Translations under genes and position numbers: made by a program | Assembly: GCA_041394885.1 (NCBI GenBank) | Contig: JAWKHI010000028.1 | Coordinates: 1 to 64,000 of the forward strand | DNA from: DSOI01 sp041394885 | GTDB taxonomy: Bacteria > Acidobacteriota > Terriglobia > Bryobacterales > Bryobacteraceae | Direction of reading: 5' to 3' | Length of the DNA: 64,000 nt | Part shown: in pieces, positions 1-9,762 of the stretch | Numbering within the stretch: position 1 is the stretch's first letter | Layout: each line of letters begins with the position of its first letter | The notes under the pieces: model-generated | The model's input: the letters and a program-made list of their open reading frames with translations, nothing else | What the model was told of the DNA's origin: nothing | The model's database searches: none

Positions 1-807
1 AGTCTGGTGGCGTCCGTGCCGGCCTCGGCGAATCTGGTGGTCGAGGCCGATTCCGGAGAAGGGTCTGTGGTCATCCGGGTGGACGGATTCGAGGGAATCG
101 CCGCCGCATCGATCAAGCGAGTGGATCTGGTGATCAACGGCCAGGCGATACCGATCGGACACGCTCCGTACCTCATGGCGCGGCAGGCATCGGACTTCGT
201 GCTCAATGCCGACTATTCGGTGCGCGCGGATATCTACAATCTCAATAGCGTGAAAGTAGGGTCCACGGCGACAAAGACGTTTCGACTGACGGAGGTGAAT
301 CAACTGATTCAGAATTCGAGCTTCGAATCGGGGAGCGCATCTTGGGCTTACAACGCAGGGGTCGTGTTCGGACAGAACAATGGGGAAGCGCAGTACTACC
401 GGTCATTTCTGGGGAATCGTTTCGTGCGAATGGGAGGCACTGGTGTTGCCCACACGCAGTTCGTCCGGCAGCAGGTGTACCTGCCGGGGAATGCGGTTGC
501 GGCCACTCTCTCATATCGAGTTCGGGTGGACCCGATGGCGGCGCCTGACGCAGGAGACAGGCTGCGCGTGCGTATTAAGAACACGAGCAACCAAATCATT
601 CAAGCGGTGGAAACGGTCACCGGTACCGTGGACACGCACAAGAGCTTCTTCTGGCGGGCTTATCGGAAGACGGTAGCGAGTGTGATACAAACCAAGGGCC
701 AGCACATTCGGGTGGAGTTCGAGTCTACTGAGGACGCTGGCAATGGGACGATCTTCTATGTAGACAATGTCAGTCTCACTTATCGGGTGCTGGGGATCAC
801 TCAGTAG
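1..807 (+). CDS. C-terminal part of a secreted beta-sandwich protein (5' end outside window)
   Basis: The frame is open from the first base, so the gene starts before the window; the first GTG at 7 is probably internal. The visible 268 codons show two beta-rich parts. The first 95 or so residues look like an Ig-like domain. The rest starts with an asparagine-rich NSSFESGSASW stretch and ends with FYVDNVSLTY, which is the usual pattern of a galactose-binding/CBM4-9-like jelly roll. Such domains sit at the C-terminus of secreted acidobacterial proteins, often after catalytic or protease domains. No catalytic residues are visible here, so the enzyme activity, if any, lies upstream. It ends at TAG 805-807, with a second TAG directly after, and is followed by a hairpin terminator. 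Confidence 0.6.
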   Translation, partial: SLVASVPASANLVVEADSGEGSVVIRVDGFEGIAAASIKRVDLVINGQAIPIGHAPYLMARQASDFVLNADYSVRADIYNLNSVKVGSTATKTFRLTEVNQLIQNSSFESGSASWAYNAGVVFGQNNGEAQYYRSFLGNRFVRMGGTGVAHTQFVRQQVYLPGNAVAATLSYRVRVDPMAAPDAGDRLRVRIKNTSNQIIQAVETVTGTVDTHKSFFWRAYRKTVASVIQTKGQHIRVEFESTEDAGNGTIFYVDNVSLTYRVLGITQ

Positions 808-823
808 TAGGGTTTCGGTTGCC

Positions 824-860
824 AAGGCGGGGCCAGACAGAAAGTCCGGCCCCGCCTTTT
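824..860 (+). terminator. Rho-independent terminator between convergent genes
   Basis: A perfect 11-bp inverted repeat (AAGGCGGGGCC at 824-834 and its complement at 848-858) encloses a 13-base loop and is followed by T residues to 860. It lies in the 59-bp gap between two convergent genes and would stop the + strand transcript. The stem could also serve the minus strand, but that side lacks a T tract. Confidence 0.85.
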
Positions 861-866
861 GCCGTT

Positions 867-2420
867 TCAAAGTGTAGGTTCATTGAAAGGCAGATCGACG
901 GTGATCGGGCTGTGGTCTGAAAGACGATCCGCGTAGGAATGATTCAGTTTTTGGTAGGTGCGCGGGAAATGGGGCGCGAAGCGAAATCCGTTGCCCGCAG
1001 GGACCTTGACAAAGAACCAGTCGAGCTTGAACTGGCCGATGGGCCCGTAGGTTCTGGTGAGGGAATAGGTGGGCACGAAACCTTTTTCGGCGCGCTGGTT
1101 GGAATTGGCTAGAGTTCCATCGCGGCCTCCGGAGCGGGTACGGTCACCGCGAAAGTCAAACCGGCCGCCGTCGTCGAAGCGAACCTTCTCCAGATATTCA
1201 AACAGTTCCGCTTCCGGGTTCGGAGCCACGATGGGGATGTGTTTCGCCGTGGGGTCATTGAGGTTCTTGAGGGTATTCACGCCACCGGCCACGATGTCGT
1301 AGGCGAGCCCCAGGCCGGTAGCCCACTTGAGGCCGCGAGTGGCCCAAAACTCAGCGCTGCCAACGCGTTTGTAGAATTCGCGGCGAAGCGTGGTGGGCTG
1401 GGCGTCTGTCATGGAGGTATTCAAATCGCCGGCGACGACGACGGTATTGGCCGCTCCCTTGAGGTGCGCCATCAGTTCCCTGAACTGCTCGAGCCTCTTC
1501 GCCGGCTTGCAGCGGTTCTCCAAATGAGGCGCTACGACGGTGATGGATCCGCCGGGCGCATCCGGAACGTCGAGCGTCACCGTGAGCACGGTGCGGCCGC
1601 CGCGGCGAATCTCCCTGAGGATGGTTTCAAGAAATAGCTTCTCACTGGCAAGCCGCTTTCCTTTTTCCACGCGTGAGACTTTGTCTTTCTCCGCACCGTA
1701 CCAGTCGTAGCCAATCGTGTTGAACGGCCGGGCCGTAGCCTCGCGAATCGGATAGCGCGAGAGGATGGCTGTGCCATGGAGCCCTTTGTACCGGGCCTGG
1801 TCCACGACGAGTTCGGCGCGAAGGCGCGCGCTCTCCTCGGCTTCGGTGTCGTCCAGACCGGCGAATTTCTCGGTGCCCAAGCGCACCGGGTCCACTTCAA
1901 AAAACTCGACGGCGTAGGCCCAATTCATGTCGAGCGCGGCGCCGAGTTCGCGGACGACTTCGCGGTATCCGGTCCGCTTCAGTCCCCAATCGAGTTCGTT
2001 GAGGATGACGATGTCGGCCTTGCGGAGTGCGGCGATGTGGTCCGCGAGTTCGGCGCCCTGCACGGCGTCCTCGAGGTCGGCGTTGGCCAGGAACTTCTTT
2101 GTGTCCGTGTACATCGTCGTGATCTCGTCCAGACGCAGGCCGCGCTCCACATTCCAGAGCATCAAGCGGAGCGAGCGGCCGAGGCGGGGCGCATCGACGC
2201 CGGACGCTCTTACGCCGCGAAACCACGCCTCGTTATTGACGAAAGGCGTCTTGGAGAGGGCTGCCGCTTTGGCGGCGAGTTCCGGGGGCGGAGGATCCTG
2301 CTCGCCGAGGACTCGCAGTTCGTCCCAAGTCAACAGGTCTGGCAAGCGTTCGCGAGCGTACTCCTGGGCGGCGGCGCACCCAGCCCAAAGGGAGATAAGG
2401 AGAAAAAACCCAGTTCGCAT
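867..2420 (-). CDS. Secreted endonuclease/exonuclease/phosphatase family protein
   Basis: The 517-residue product has a clear signal peptide (about residues 1-18, hydrophobic core then CAAAQ). Family motifs are in order: LMLWNVERG near 87-93, LNELDWG near 140-146 with the metal-binding Glu, APHLENR near 298-303, GDLNTS at 331-336 and SDHSPI at 501-506. These are the metal-binding and catalytic signatures of the DNase I/sphingomyelinase-like fold. The substrate cannot be read from sequence: nucleic acid, phosphoester and lipid headgroup hydrolases all share the fold. It is divergent from the PIG-L gene 40 bp away, so the two may share a promoter region. It is likely periplasmic or extracellular. 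Confidence 0.85.
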   Translation of the reverse strand: MRTGFFLLISLWAGCAAAQEYARERLPDLLTWDELRVLGEQDPPPPELAAKAAALSKTPFVNNEAWFRGVRASGVDAPRLGRSLRLMLWNVERGLRLDEITTMYTDTKKFLANADLEDAVQGAELADHIAALRKADIVILNELDWGLKRTGYREVVRELGAALDMNWAYAVEFFEVDPVRLGTEKFAGLDDTEAEESARLRAELVVDQARYKGLHGTAILSRYPIREATARPFNTIGYDWYGAEKDKVSRVEKGKRLASEKLFLETILREIRRGGRTVLTVTLDVPDAPGGSITVVAPHLENRCKPAKRLEQFRELMAHLKGAANTVVVAGDLNTSMTDAQPTTLRREFYKRVGSAEFWATRGLKWATGLGLAYDIVAGGVNTLKNLNDPTAKHIPIVAPNPEAELFEYLEKVRFDDGGRFDFRGDRTRSGGRDGTLANSNQRAEKGFVPTYSLTRTYGPIGQFKLDWFFVKVPAGNGFRFAPHFPRTYQKLNHSYADRLSDHSPITVDLPFNEPTL

Positions 2421-2460
2421 CGAGCCTCTCTTGATATTCTAGGTAACCGGACACACTGCC

Positions 2461-3324
2461 ATGAAGACGTACCTTCTGCTGACCATTTTGGCCCTGCCCT
2501 TGTTACTGAGCGCGCAGGACCGCAAGCTCCGCATCATTGCGTTCGGGGCGCATCCCGACGACTGTGACATCAAATTCGGAGGCACGGCGCACAAGTTCGC
2601 CAAAGCCGGACACGCGGTGAAATTCGTGTCCGTGACCAACGGCGACGTAGGGCATCACGAGATGTCTGGCGGCGAACTGGCGCGGAGACGATTCAACGAG
2701 ACGCAGGAGTCGGCGCGGCGGCTGGGGATCGCCGAGTACGAGGTGCTGAACAACCACGATGCGGAATTGGTGCCCTCGCTCGAAGTGCGCAAGCAGGTCA
2801 TCCGCGCGATCCGTGGGTGGAAGGCCGACTTGGTGATCGCGCCGCGGCCGAACGACTATCACCCGGATCATCGCTACACCGGCGTGCTGGTGCAGGATGC
2901 GGCCTATATGGTGGTGGTTCCGAACTTCATGTCTGAGGTGCCGGCGCTGCACGACAATCCGGTGTTCCTGTACTACCAGGACGGATTTCAGAAGCCCGCG
3001 CCGTTCCGGCCGGACGTGGTGGTGAATCTGGATGACGTGTGGGACGCGAAGATCAACGCGATGGACGCCCATGTTTCGCAATTCTATGAGTGGCTGCCTT
3101 GGGTGGCGCATCGTTTGCAGGAGGTTCCGAAAGATCCGGCGGCGCGGAAGCAATACCTTTCCAGGATGCGGGTGCAGCGGTTGACCGATGCGGCGCGGCA
3201 GACGTTGGAGCGGCGGTACGGGAAGGATAAAGCGGCGTCGATCAAGAACACCGAGTCTTTCGAGCTGTGCGAATACGGGCGGCAGCCGACGCTGGCCGAA
3301 CTGGATACGATCTTCCCGAAATAG
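2461..3324 (+). CDS. PIG-L family N-acetylglucosaminyl deacetylase-like protein, secreted
   Basis: The 287-residue product starts with a signal peptide (MKTYLLLTILALPLLLSAQ). AHPDD at 30-34 and HPDHRYTG at 134-141 are the zinc-binding motifs of the PIG-L/LmbE family, which removes acetyl groups from GlcNAc-type sugars. The Asp of the first motif is the usual catalytic base. The export signal suggests action on periplasmic glycans rather than on bacillithiol or mycothiol precursors. The next gene starts 3 bp after the stop and encodes a glycoside hydrolase-like protein, so the two probably act on the same amino-sugar-containing polymer. Confidence 0.9.
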   Translation: MKTYLLLTILALPLLLSAQDRKLRIIAFGAHPDDCDIKFGGTAHKFAKAGHAVKFVSVTNGDVGHHEMSGGELARRRFNETQESARRLGIAEYEVLNNHDAELVPSLEVRKQVIRAIRGWKADLVIAPRPNDYHPDHRYTGVLVQDAAYMVVVPNFMSEVPALHDNPVFLYYQDGFQKPAPFRPDVVVNLDDVWDAKINAMDAHVSQFYEWLPWVAHRLQEVPKDPAARKQYLSRMRVQRLTDAARQTLERRYGKDKAASIKNTESFELCEYGRQPTLAELDTIFPK

Positions 3325-3326
3325 CC

Positions 3327-5639
3327 ATGCGACTGCTTGTACTGCTTTGTCTTTGCGTTGCCGGGGCGCGAGCGGCTGAGTTGACGGGCGCGACGGTGCT
3401 GGCGCCCGCTACGTTGAATGCGCGTGAGAAGAAGGCCGTGTCCGTTTTGGTGGAAGAGGTGGAAAAGCGTACTCAGGTGCGGTGGCCGGTGGCGGCGCAG
3501 GGCAACAGTGCGGCGTCGATCGCAATCGCGAAGGGCAGTGGGCCCGCGGAAGGTTATACGCTGCGGATCGACGGCCCGAGTGTACGAGTCGAGGGCAACG
3601 ATTCGCGCGGGATCCTGTTCGGCATCGGTCACCTGCTGCGTATTCTGGAGTGCAGCCGGGGGAGGGTGACGGCGCCGGACCGGTTGACAGTCACCACCTC
3701 GCCCAAGGTTGCGATCCGGGGACATCAACTCGGATATCGTCCGAAGACCAATTCCTACGACGGGTGGACGCTGACGCAATGGGAACAATACATCCGCGAG
3801 TTGGCGATTTTTGGGACGAACGCGATTGAATTGATTCCGCCGCGATCCGACGATGCCGACGACAGTCCTCATTTCCCGCTCCCGAAGATGGAGACGATGA
3901 TCGGGATGTCCAGGATCTGCGACGAGTATGGTCTTGATGTTTGGATCTGGTATCCGGCCCTCGATCCCGACTACGCCAAGTCCGAATGGGTGGATTTCGC
4001 ATTGAAAGAATGGGAACAGGTCTTTCGAAAGCTGCCTCGCATCGACGCGGTGTTCGTTCCCGGTGGCGATCCCGGCCACACGCAGCCGAAGTTCTTGATG
4101 CCGATGCTCGAGAAGCAGGCGGCCTCGCTGCGCCGCTTTCATCCCAAGGCGCAGATGTGGGTGGCTCCGCAGGGCTTCTCGACGGCGTGGCTCGAGGAAT
4201 TTTACGGCATCCTCCGGGAGGGACCCGCGTGGCTGAACGGAGTGGTGTTCGGGCCGCAGATCCGCGTGCCGCTCGCGGAATTGCGAAAACAGGTTCCGGC
4301 GCGGTACCCGATTCGTCACTATCCGGACATCACGCACTCTCTACGGTGTCAGTATCCGGTGCCTGATTGGGACCCCGCATATCAACTGACGTTGAATCGT
4401 GAGCCGATCAATCCGCGTCCGCTGGATGAGGCTGCCATCTTCCGCCACACGAACCGCCATACGGTAGGCTTCATTACTTATTCGGAGGGATGTAACGACG
4501 ACGTCAATAAGTTCGTCTGGAGCGGCCTGGGCTGGGATCCGGAGGCGGACGTTACGGCCATCTTGCGCGACTACGGGCGGTTTTTCATCGGGGCGCGGTA
4601 CGCGGAGGGATTTGCGCAGGGCCTTCTCGCGCTCGAGCGGAACTGGCGCGGTCCGCTCCTTGCCAACGAGAGTGTATATCAAACGCTCGGGCAGTTCGAG
4701 CATATGGATCGGGATGCGCTGCCGGCAGTTTCGGCGAACTGGCGCTTCCAGCAAGCGCAGTATCGGGCACACTACGACGCGTATGTGCGGGCCCGGCTGA
4801 TCTATGAGACGCAACTGGAGCAGCAGGCGCGAGACCGCTTGCGGGAGGCGGGGAGCATCGGGTCAACGGTGGCTATGCGAGAGGCGGAAGTGGCGCTCGA
4901 TCGTGCCCTGACGCATCGGACGGCTCCGCAATGGCGCGCCCGGACGTTCGAGTTGGCGGAGGCTTTGTTCCAATCGATCCGGATGCAACTGAGCGTGGAT
5001 TGGTATAAAGCGATCGCGGTAGGGCGCGGCGCGAACCTGGACTTGATCGATACACCGCTCAACAATCGAGCGTGGCTGCTCAAGCGCTTCGCGGAAATTC
5101 GCGCGATGAGCGATGAAAAGGACCGGCTCGCCGCGATCGCGGGGCTACTGGAGCGGGCCAACCCCGGCCCGGGTGGCTTCTACGACAACCTGGGCCAACC
5201 TGGCTCCCAGCCGCATTTGGTGTCGGCGATTCCTTATGCGGATGATCCGGCGAATCTGGTGAATCCGCTTGCCGCATTGCACACGGGGGCAAAGGGGTCC
5301 GCGGAGTGGCCCATGGAGTGGCTGACCAATGCGGAGTCCAGGGACGATGCTCCGATCCGGATGAGATATGAGCACCTCGATCCAACGGGAAGTTATCGGA
5401 TCCGGATTGTGTACGCGGGCGAAGATAGCCCGTGGGAGTTTCGCTTGATGGCCGATGGGAAATACGAAGTCCATTCCTGGCGCAAGAAGGAGCGTCCGGC
5501 CGGGCCGGTCGAATTTGCAATCCCGGCGGAGGCGACGGCCGACGGTAAGTTGGACCTCGAGTTCCAGCGCCGCCCTGGCGCAGGCGGAAACGGACGTGCG
5601 GTGCAGGTGTCCGAGGTGTGGTTACTGCGCGCGGAATAG
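3327..5639 (+). CDS. Secreted glycoside hydrolase-like protein (GH20/GH67-type N-terminal domain)
   Basis: I place the start at ATG 3327, which gives a clean signal peptide (MRLLVLLCLCVAGARA); an upstream in-frame ATG at 3267 would lie inside the previous gene. The product has 770 residues. Residues about 20-110 resemble the small alpha/beta domain before hexosaminidase or alpha-glucuronidase barrels, with RGILFGIGHLLR as the landmark. A TIM-barrel-like section follows (FGTNAIELIPP, YGLDVWIWYP, FVPGGDPGH, FITYSEGCNDD), then a helical part and a C-terminal beta domain. I cannot assign the catalytic acid pair. It is cotranscribed with the PIG-L deacetylase (2-bp gap), which fits degradation of an acetylated or uronic-acid-containing glycan. 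Confidence 0.65.
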   Translation: MRLLVLLCLCVAGARAAELTGATVLAPATLNAREKKAVSVLVEEVEKRTQVRWPVAAQGNSAASIAIAKGSGPAEGYTLRIDGPSVRVEGNDSRGILFGIGHLLRILECSRGRVTAPDRLTVTTSPKVAIRGHQLGYRPKTNSYDGWTLTQWEQYIRELAIFGTNAIELIPPRSDDADDSPHFPLPKMETMIGMSRICDEYGLDVWIWYPALDPDYAKSEWVDFALKEWEQVFRKLPRIDAVFVPGGDPGHTQPKFLMPMLEKQAASLRRFHPKAQMWVAPQGFSTAWLEEFYGILREGPAWLNGVVFGPQIRVPLAELRKQVPARYPIRHYPDITHSLRCQYPVPDWDPAYQLTLNREPINPRPLDEAAIFRHTNRHTVGFITYSEGCNDDVNKFVWSGLGWDPEADVTAILRDYGRFFIGARYAEGFAQGLLALERNWRGPLLANESVYQTLGQFEHMDRDALPAVSANWRFQQAQYRAHYDAYVRARLIYETQLEQQARDRLREAGSIGSTVAMREAEVALDRALTHRTAPQWRARTFELAEALFQSIRMQLSVDWYKAIAVGRGANLDLIDTPLNNRAWLLKRFAEIRAMSDEKDRLAAIAGLLERANPGPGGFYDNLGQPGSQPHLVSAIPYADDPANLVNPLAALHTGAKGSAEWPMEWLTNAESRDDAPIRMRYEHLDPTGSYRIRIVYAGEDSPWEFRLMADGKYEVHSWRKKERPAGPVEFAIPAEATADGKLDLEFQRRPGAGGNGRAVQVSEVWLLRAE

Positions 5640-5651
5640 AAAGGTAGAAGC

Positions 5652-7052
5652 TCAGGCGAGAATGGGCCGGATCACCTGGCCGTGGACGTCTGTAAGGCGG
5701 AAATCGCGTCCACCGAAGCGAAACGTGAGCCTTTCGTGGTTGATGCCGAGTAAGTGCAGGATTGTTGCGTGAAGATCGTGGATGGTTAAGATGTTCTCGA
5801 CCGCGCGGTATCCGTACTCATCGGTCTGGCCGAAGATAAGGCCCTTCTTCAGCCCGCCACCTGCCAGCCAGAGTGAGAATCCGGATGGGTTGTGATCGCG
5901 CCCGTCCTTGCCCTGCACGAATGGAGTCCGGCCGAATTCACCAGACCAGATGACGAGGGTTTCGTCGAGCAAGCCACGGGCCTTGAGATCCTTGACCAAC
6001 GCGGCGATGGGCTCGTCGACGTGAATCGCGTTGGCGGCGTGATTCACTTTCAGTTTGTTGTGCTGATCCCAGGAGTTACCGCCGCCAAGGCCTTTCGGGG
6101 GAACGATGGTAAGTTCGACGAAGCGGACACCGCGTTCGATCAGGCGCCTTGCCAGCAGACATTGACGCCCGTATGCCGCTTTGCCGGGGATCTCCGAATC
6201 CAGGCAGTATAACTTCTTTGTGGCGGGCGACTCTCCGGCGAGGTCGCATAGCTCCGGCACGGCCCGCTGCATGCGGTAGGCGATCTCGTAGTTCTGGATG
6301 GCTGCTTCGACCTGCGTGTCATGATTGGCTGACTCGAGGAAGCCGCGATCCATGGCTGCGACGAAATCCAAGCGGCGGCGCTGGGCGGCATCGGACTCTT
6401 TCGGGGTGATGTCCTGCAGCGGTTCGGGGCGCTCCGGATAGACGAAGGAACCCTGATGGAGGGCGGGGAGAAATCCGTTGCCGTAGACGTTGATTCCGCC
6501 AAGGGGGATCTCGCCGCTGCCGAGCACGACAAAGCCGGGGAGATTGCGGGACGAGCTTCCCAAGCCGTAGGTGGTCCATGCTCCAAGCGTGGGAAAGCCG
6601 GTGAACGGCTGGCCGGAATGGAAGTAGAAGTTGGCTTGGGCGTGTTCCATGAACTTGACGGTCATGGAGCGGATAACGCAGATCTCGTCGGCGATGGAGC
6701 CCATGTGGGGGAACAGGCCGCTCACTGGGATACCGCTTTCGCCGTAGTTTTGAAACTCCCAGGGGCAGGGCATGATGTTCCCGTTCTGGTTGAACATCGT
6801 GCGGTCGATCGGAACGGGCATGGGCTGGCCGGCTTCCCTGGCGAGTCGCGGCTTGGGGTCAAACGAGTCAATGTGGGAAACTCCGCCCGACATATAGCAG
6901 AAGATCACGTTGCGGACCTTGGGCGGAAAATGAGGCTTGGCCTGGGCCGCGGCGCGGTCTTCCGCGAGTAACCCGGCCAGAGCCAGCAGCCCGAAGCCGT
7001 TGGAGGCCCTGGTGAGCAATTCCCGGCGAGAAGGTGCGCGTTTACCGGACAT
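5652..7052 (-). CDS. DUF1501 domain protein with twin-arginine-type signal
   Basis: The 466-residue protein begins with a Tat-like leader (SRRELLTRASNGFGLLALAG). It carries family landmarks such as YMSGGVSHIDSFDPKP near 52-67, GQPFTGFPTLGAW, SGEFGRTPFVQG and DHNPSGFSLWLAGGG. DUF1501 proteins are alkaline-phosphatase/sulfatase-fold relatives of unknown substrate that are abundant in Planctomycetes and Acidobacteria. The gene overlaps the end of the upstream PSCyt gene by 11 bp (7042-7052), and this pairing is conserved in these phyla. The two products are therefore expected to work together in the cell envelope. Confidence 0.9.
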   Translation of the reverse strand: MSGKRAPSRRELLTRASNGFGLLALAGLLAEDRAAAQAKPHFPPKVRNVIFCYMSGGVSHIDSFDPKPRLAREAGQPMPVPIDRTMFNQNGNIMPCPWEFQNYGESGIPVSGLFPHMGSIADEICVIRSMTVKFMEHAQANFYFHSGQPFTGFPTLGAWTTYGLGSSSRNLPGFVVLGSGEIPLGGINVYGNGFLPALHQGSFVYPERPEPLQDITPKESDAAQRRRLDFVAAMDRGFLESANHDTQVEAAIQNYEIAYRMQRAVPELCDLAGESPATKKLYCLDSEIPGKAAYGRQCLLARRLIERGVRFVELTIVPPKGLGGGNSWDQHNKLKVNHAANAIHVDEPIAALVKDLKARGLLDETLVIWSGEFGRTPFVQGKDGRDHNPSGFSLWLAGGGLKKGLIFGQTDEYGYRAVENILTIHDLHATILHLLGINHERLTFRFGGRDFRLTDVHGQVIRPILA

Positions 7053-9762
7053 ACAGGAACTCCTTCAGGTTGAAGATCGAATGAACGAGGTCCTGCCAGG
7101 GGTCGCCTGCCGCGGAGCCGATATAGGTAAGCACACGGTCCCGCTCCGGACCAGCGGGCTCGCGTCCTAACGTGCGAAGAAACACCTCTTTCACGCGAGA
7201 TTGGGGTTCGGGGATCTCTTCCAGGCGGTGCGCCCACTTCTTGCTCTGGTCAATCACGAAAGGGCTATTGAGCAGGGCGAGCGGCTGAGCGGGAGTATTG
7301 GTGACATCGCGCTGGCCGCGGGTGGACGCTGGTTTTGGAAAGTCAAACACCTCGAGAAACGGATTGGTGGCATTGCGCCGGATCTCGAGATAGACGCTGC
7401 GCCGTCCATTTCCATCGAGTGGGCCTTTCGGTTTGTCGCCCTTGGTGGCGCCGGTATCGTGCGCGTAGTAGACATCGACGGAGGGGCCGAACATGGACCT
7501 GTCGAGTTCTCCGGAAGCGGCGAGGATGCCGTCGCGGACCTCTTCGGATTCCAAACGGCGGATCGTCTGATGGGAGTAGAGCCGATTGGCGGGGTCGACG
7601 CGTTGGGCGTCGCTGTCGACGGTACTGGCCATGCGATAGGCGCGCGAGTTCGCCAACAGACGCACCAGTTTCTTGATGGACCATCCGTCGTCGACGAAAC
7701 GTTGCGCGAGCCAGTCCAACAACTCGGGGTGGGACGGGACGTCGCCTAACTTTCCGAAGTTATCGACACTCGCGACGATGCCACGGCGGAACAGATACTG
7801 CCAGACACGGTTGACCATCACACGGGCGGTGAGGGGATTCCGCGGGTCGGCCACCTGATCGGCAAGATGCAGGCGGGCCAGCCGGACATCCCGGTAGGGG
7901 GATGCGCCGAGAGCGGCCAGGTAGCGCTGGGGAACGGGATCCCCGAAGTTCTTATGGCTGCCGCGGACGAGCAACCGCTGCGGTGGCGGCGCTTCGTCGA
8001 TGACTCCTGGCGCGCGATGGGCGACGGGCAACTCCGCCTCGATGCGGCGGTAAGCCTCCACCAGAGGCGCCGCGGTGGGCAGGCCGGTGAGTGAATGGGC
8101 GAGGTAGCCGCGGCGGACTAGAAAGTCGAGGAAGGCCACCTGGTCCGCTTCGGCCGACCCGGCCTCCCAATCGGCGATGGCGATGCGTGCGAGCCGTGGA
8201 GCGTCGCTGGGCGCTGCCTTTTCGCGCAGGAGGTAGCTCGCGGGGCTGAGTTCTTCCTTGGGCGTGAGTTCGTTGTCATGGAAGACAACCTGCTGTCCGC
8301 CGATCCAGGAGCGCCCGTCTCTCTTGGGTTGCGGGCGGGGCTTCATGGCCTGGGTTTCCGCATCCGGAATGAAGTGCGTGACGTCGTCGAGAGTGGCGAA
8401 TTCGATATAGCCGGTGAAGCCTTTCCAAAACGTCGCGTCCCAGCGCGCCCAGCCCATCTCATCCTTTTTGGGACTAAACCGCAGATGATAGATTCCGCCT
8501 CTTGGCACGGCGTAGTTTTCAACGATGAGCTGGGCGAAACTGAAATTACCACCGAGCAGTCTGAGACTGATCGAATCTGTTTCTATCTTGAAGCGGGGAG
8601 ACATCATCACGCCGCCCTGTTTGTTGGAGAGTAAGTTGGTGTAGACCCCTCCTGGATAAAGCCCGTTAAGGACGCGGTCGCCTTCCGGAAGGATCCAGAA
8701 TTCGCCTGGCTGAGAGGCCTTGGCGGGCAGGCCGGTCCCGTGTCCGATCCAGGCGTTGAAGTCTTGGCGCAAGTCCCAAGCCTTGGTGAAGTTGGCCTTG
8801 TTGAAGGCCTTGGCTTCTGGAAGGGTGCGCGCCTGGTCCATCATGGCGGCCAGATCGGACAAGGCCTGTGGGGGGAGACTCGCTGAGGCAGCCAGCCAGT
8901 CCTTGGCGAGGGCGTGCCTGATTTCGGATTTCTTGCGGGTCAGCTCGCCGCGATGCGCGTTCAGCAGCGCGGGATCGTCGATTTCCACCTGCGTGGGCCG
9001 CGCACCGGCGAAGACGCCGAACAGGGCGTAGTAGTCGCGCTGGCTGATGGCGTCGAACTTATGGTCATGGCAGCGGGCGCAGGAGATGGTGAGGCCTTGG
9101 AATGTCTTGGAGAAGACGTCGATTTGGTTGTCGGTCCATTTGACGCGGTCTTCCCAGGGATCGACGGGTTGGAAGCCGTGTTCGACCATGCGCAAGTGGG
9201 CAGCTCCGAGGATGGACTCGTTGATTCGGTCCTGCTGATTGATCCGCGGTGCTGGAAGCAGATCGCCGGCCAGATGCTCCCGGATCAACTGGTCGTAGGG
9301 GACGTCGGCGTTGAAGGCACGGATAAGGTAGTCGCGGTATTGCCAGGCCTGCGGTGTATCGGGATCGCCTTCCGAGCCGTGGGACTCGGAGTAGCGGACG
9401 AGGTCCATCCAACGGCGGGCCATGCGCTCGCCGAAGCGGGGTGAATCGAGCAACCGGTCGACCATACGGGGATAGGCATCGGTGGCGTGGTCAGCGGCGA
9501 ACTCGCGGATCTGCCGGGGCGACGGGGGGAGCCCCGTGAGGTCATAGGAGAGGCGGCGCAGGAGTGTAAGTTTGTCTGCCTCCGGCGCCGGCCGGATGCC
9601 CGCGGCTTCCATTTTGGCCAGAAGGAAATTGTCTGACAGGACGAGTAGGGCCAAGCGGCGTCGCCATTTCTTAAACGGTGTTACGGACTGCACGGGCTGC
9701 CAGGCCAATGGCTGCGACGCGCTGTTCCGGGTTGAATCCGCCGGTGGAAAGCGGGACGGCAT
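7042..9762 (-). CDS. DUF1549/DUF1553 (PSCyt2-PSD1) protein, intact part
   Basis: The continuous frame covers the DUF1549 domain (from DNFLLAKMEAAGIRPAPEADK, with LTGLPPSPRQ and a CARCHDHKFD heme-like or metal motif) and the C-terminal DUF1553 domain (RVMVNRVWQYLFRRGIVAS, DNFGKLGDVPSHPELLDWLA). The first 40 or so residues of the frame are unlike the family: the expected WAFQP-type sequence is scrambled. The authentic N-terminal cytochrome-like domain lies further upstream in other frames (see the 9640-10132 entry). The biological gene therefore starts near 10132 and the annotated start at 9762 is an artefact. Stop and start overlap the DUF1501 gene, so the pair is translationally coupled. Confidence 0.8.
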   Translation of the reverse strand: MPSRFPPADSTRNSASQPLAWQPVQSVTPFKKWRRRLALLVLSDNFLLAKMEAAGIRPAPEADKLTLLRRLSYDLTGLPPSPRQIREFAADHATDAYPRMVDRLLDSPRFGERMARRWMDLVRYSESHGSEGDPDTPQAWQYRDYLIRAFNADVPYDQLIREHLAGDLLPAPRINQQDRINESILGAAHLRMVEHGFQPVDPWEDRVKWTDNQIDVFSKTFQGLTISCARCHDHKFDAISQRDYYALFGVFAGARPTQVEIDDPALLNAHRGELTRKKSEIRHALAKDWLAASASLPPQALSDLAAMMDQARTLPEAKAFNKANFTKAWDLRQDFNAWIGHGTGLPAKASQPGEFWILPEGDRVLNGLYPGGVYTNLLSNKQGGVMMSPRFKIETDSISLRLLGGNFSFAQLIVENYAVPRGGIYHLRFSPKKDEMGWARWDATFWKGFTGYIEFATLDDVTHFIPDAETQAMKPRPQPKRDGRSWIGGQQVVFHDNELTPKEELSPASYLLREKAAPSDAPRLARIAIADWEAGSAEADQVAFLDFLVRRGYLAHSLTGLPTAAPLVEAYRRIEAELPVAHRAPGVIDEAPPPQRLLVRGSHKNFGDPVPQRYLAALGASPYRDVRLARLHLADQVADPRNPLTARVMVNRVWQYLFRRGIVASVDNFGKLGDVPSHPELLDWLAQRFVDDGWSIKKLVRLLANSRAYRMASTVDSDAQRVDPANRLYSHQTIRRLESEEVRDGILAASGELDRSMFGPSVDVYYAHDTGATKGDKPKGPLDGNGRRSVYLEIRRNATNPFLEVFDFPKPASTRGQRDVTNTPAQPLALLNSPFVIDQSKKWAHRLEEIPEPQSRVKEVFLRTLGREPAGPERDRVLTYIGSAAGDPWQDLVHSIFNLKEFLYVR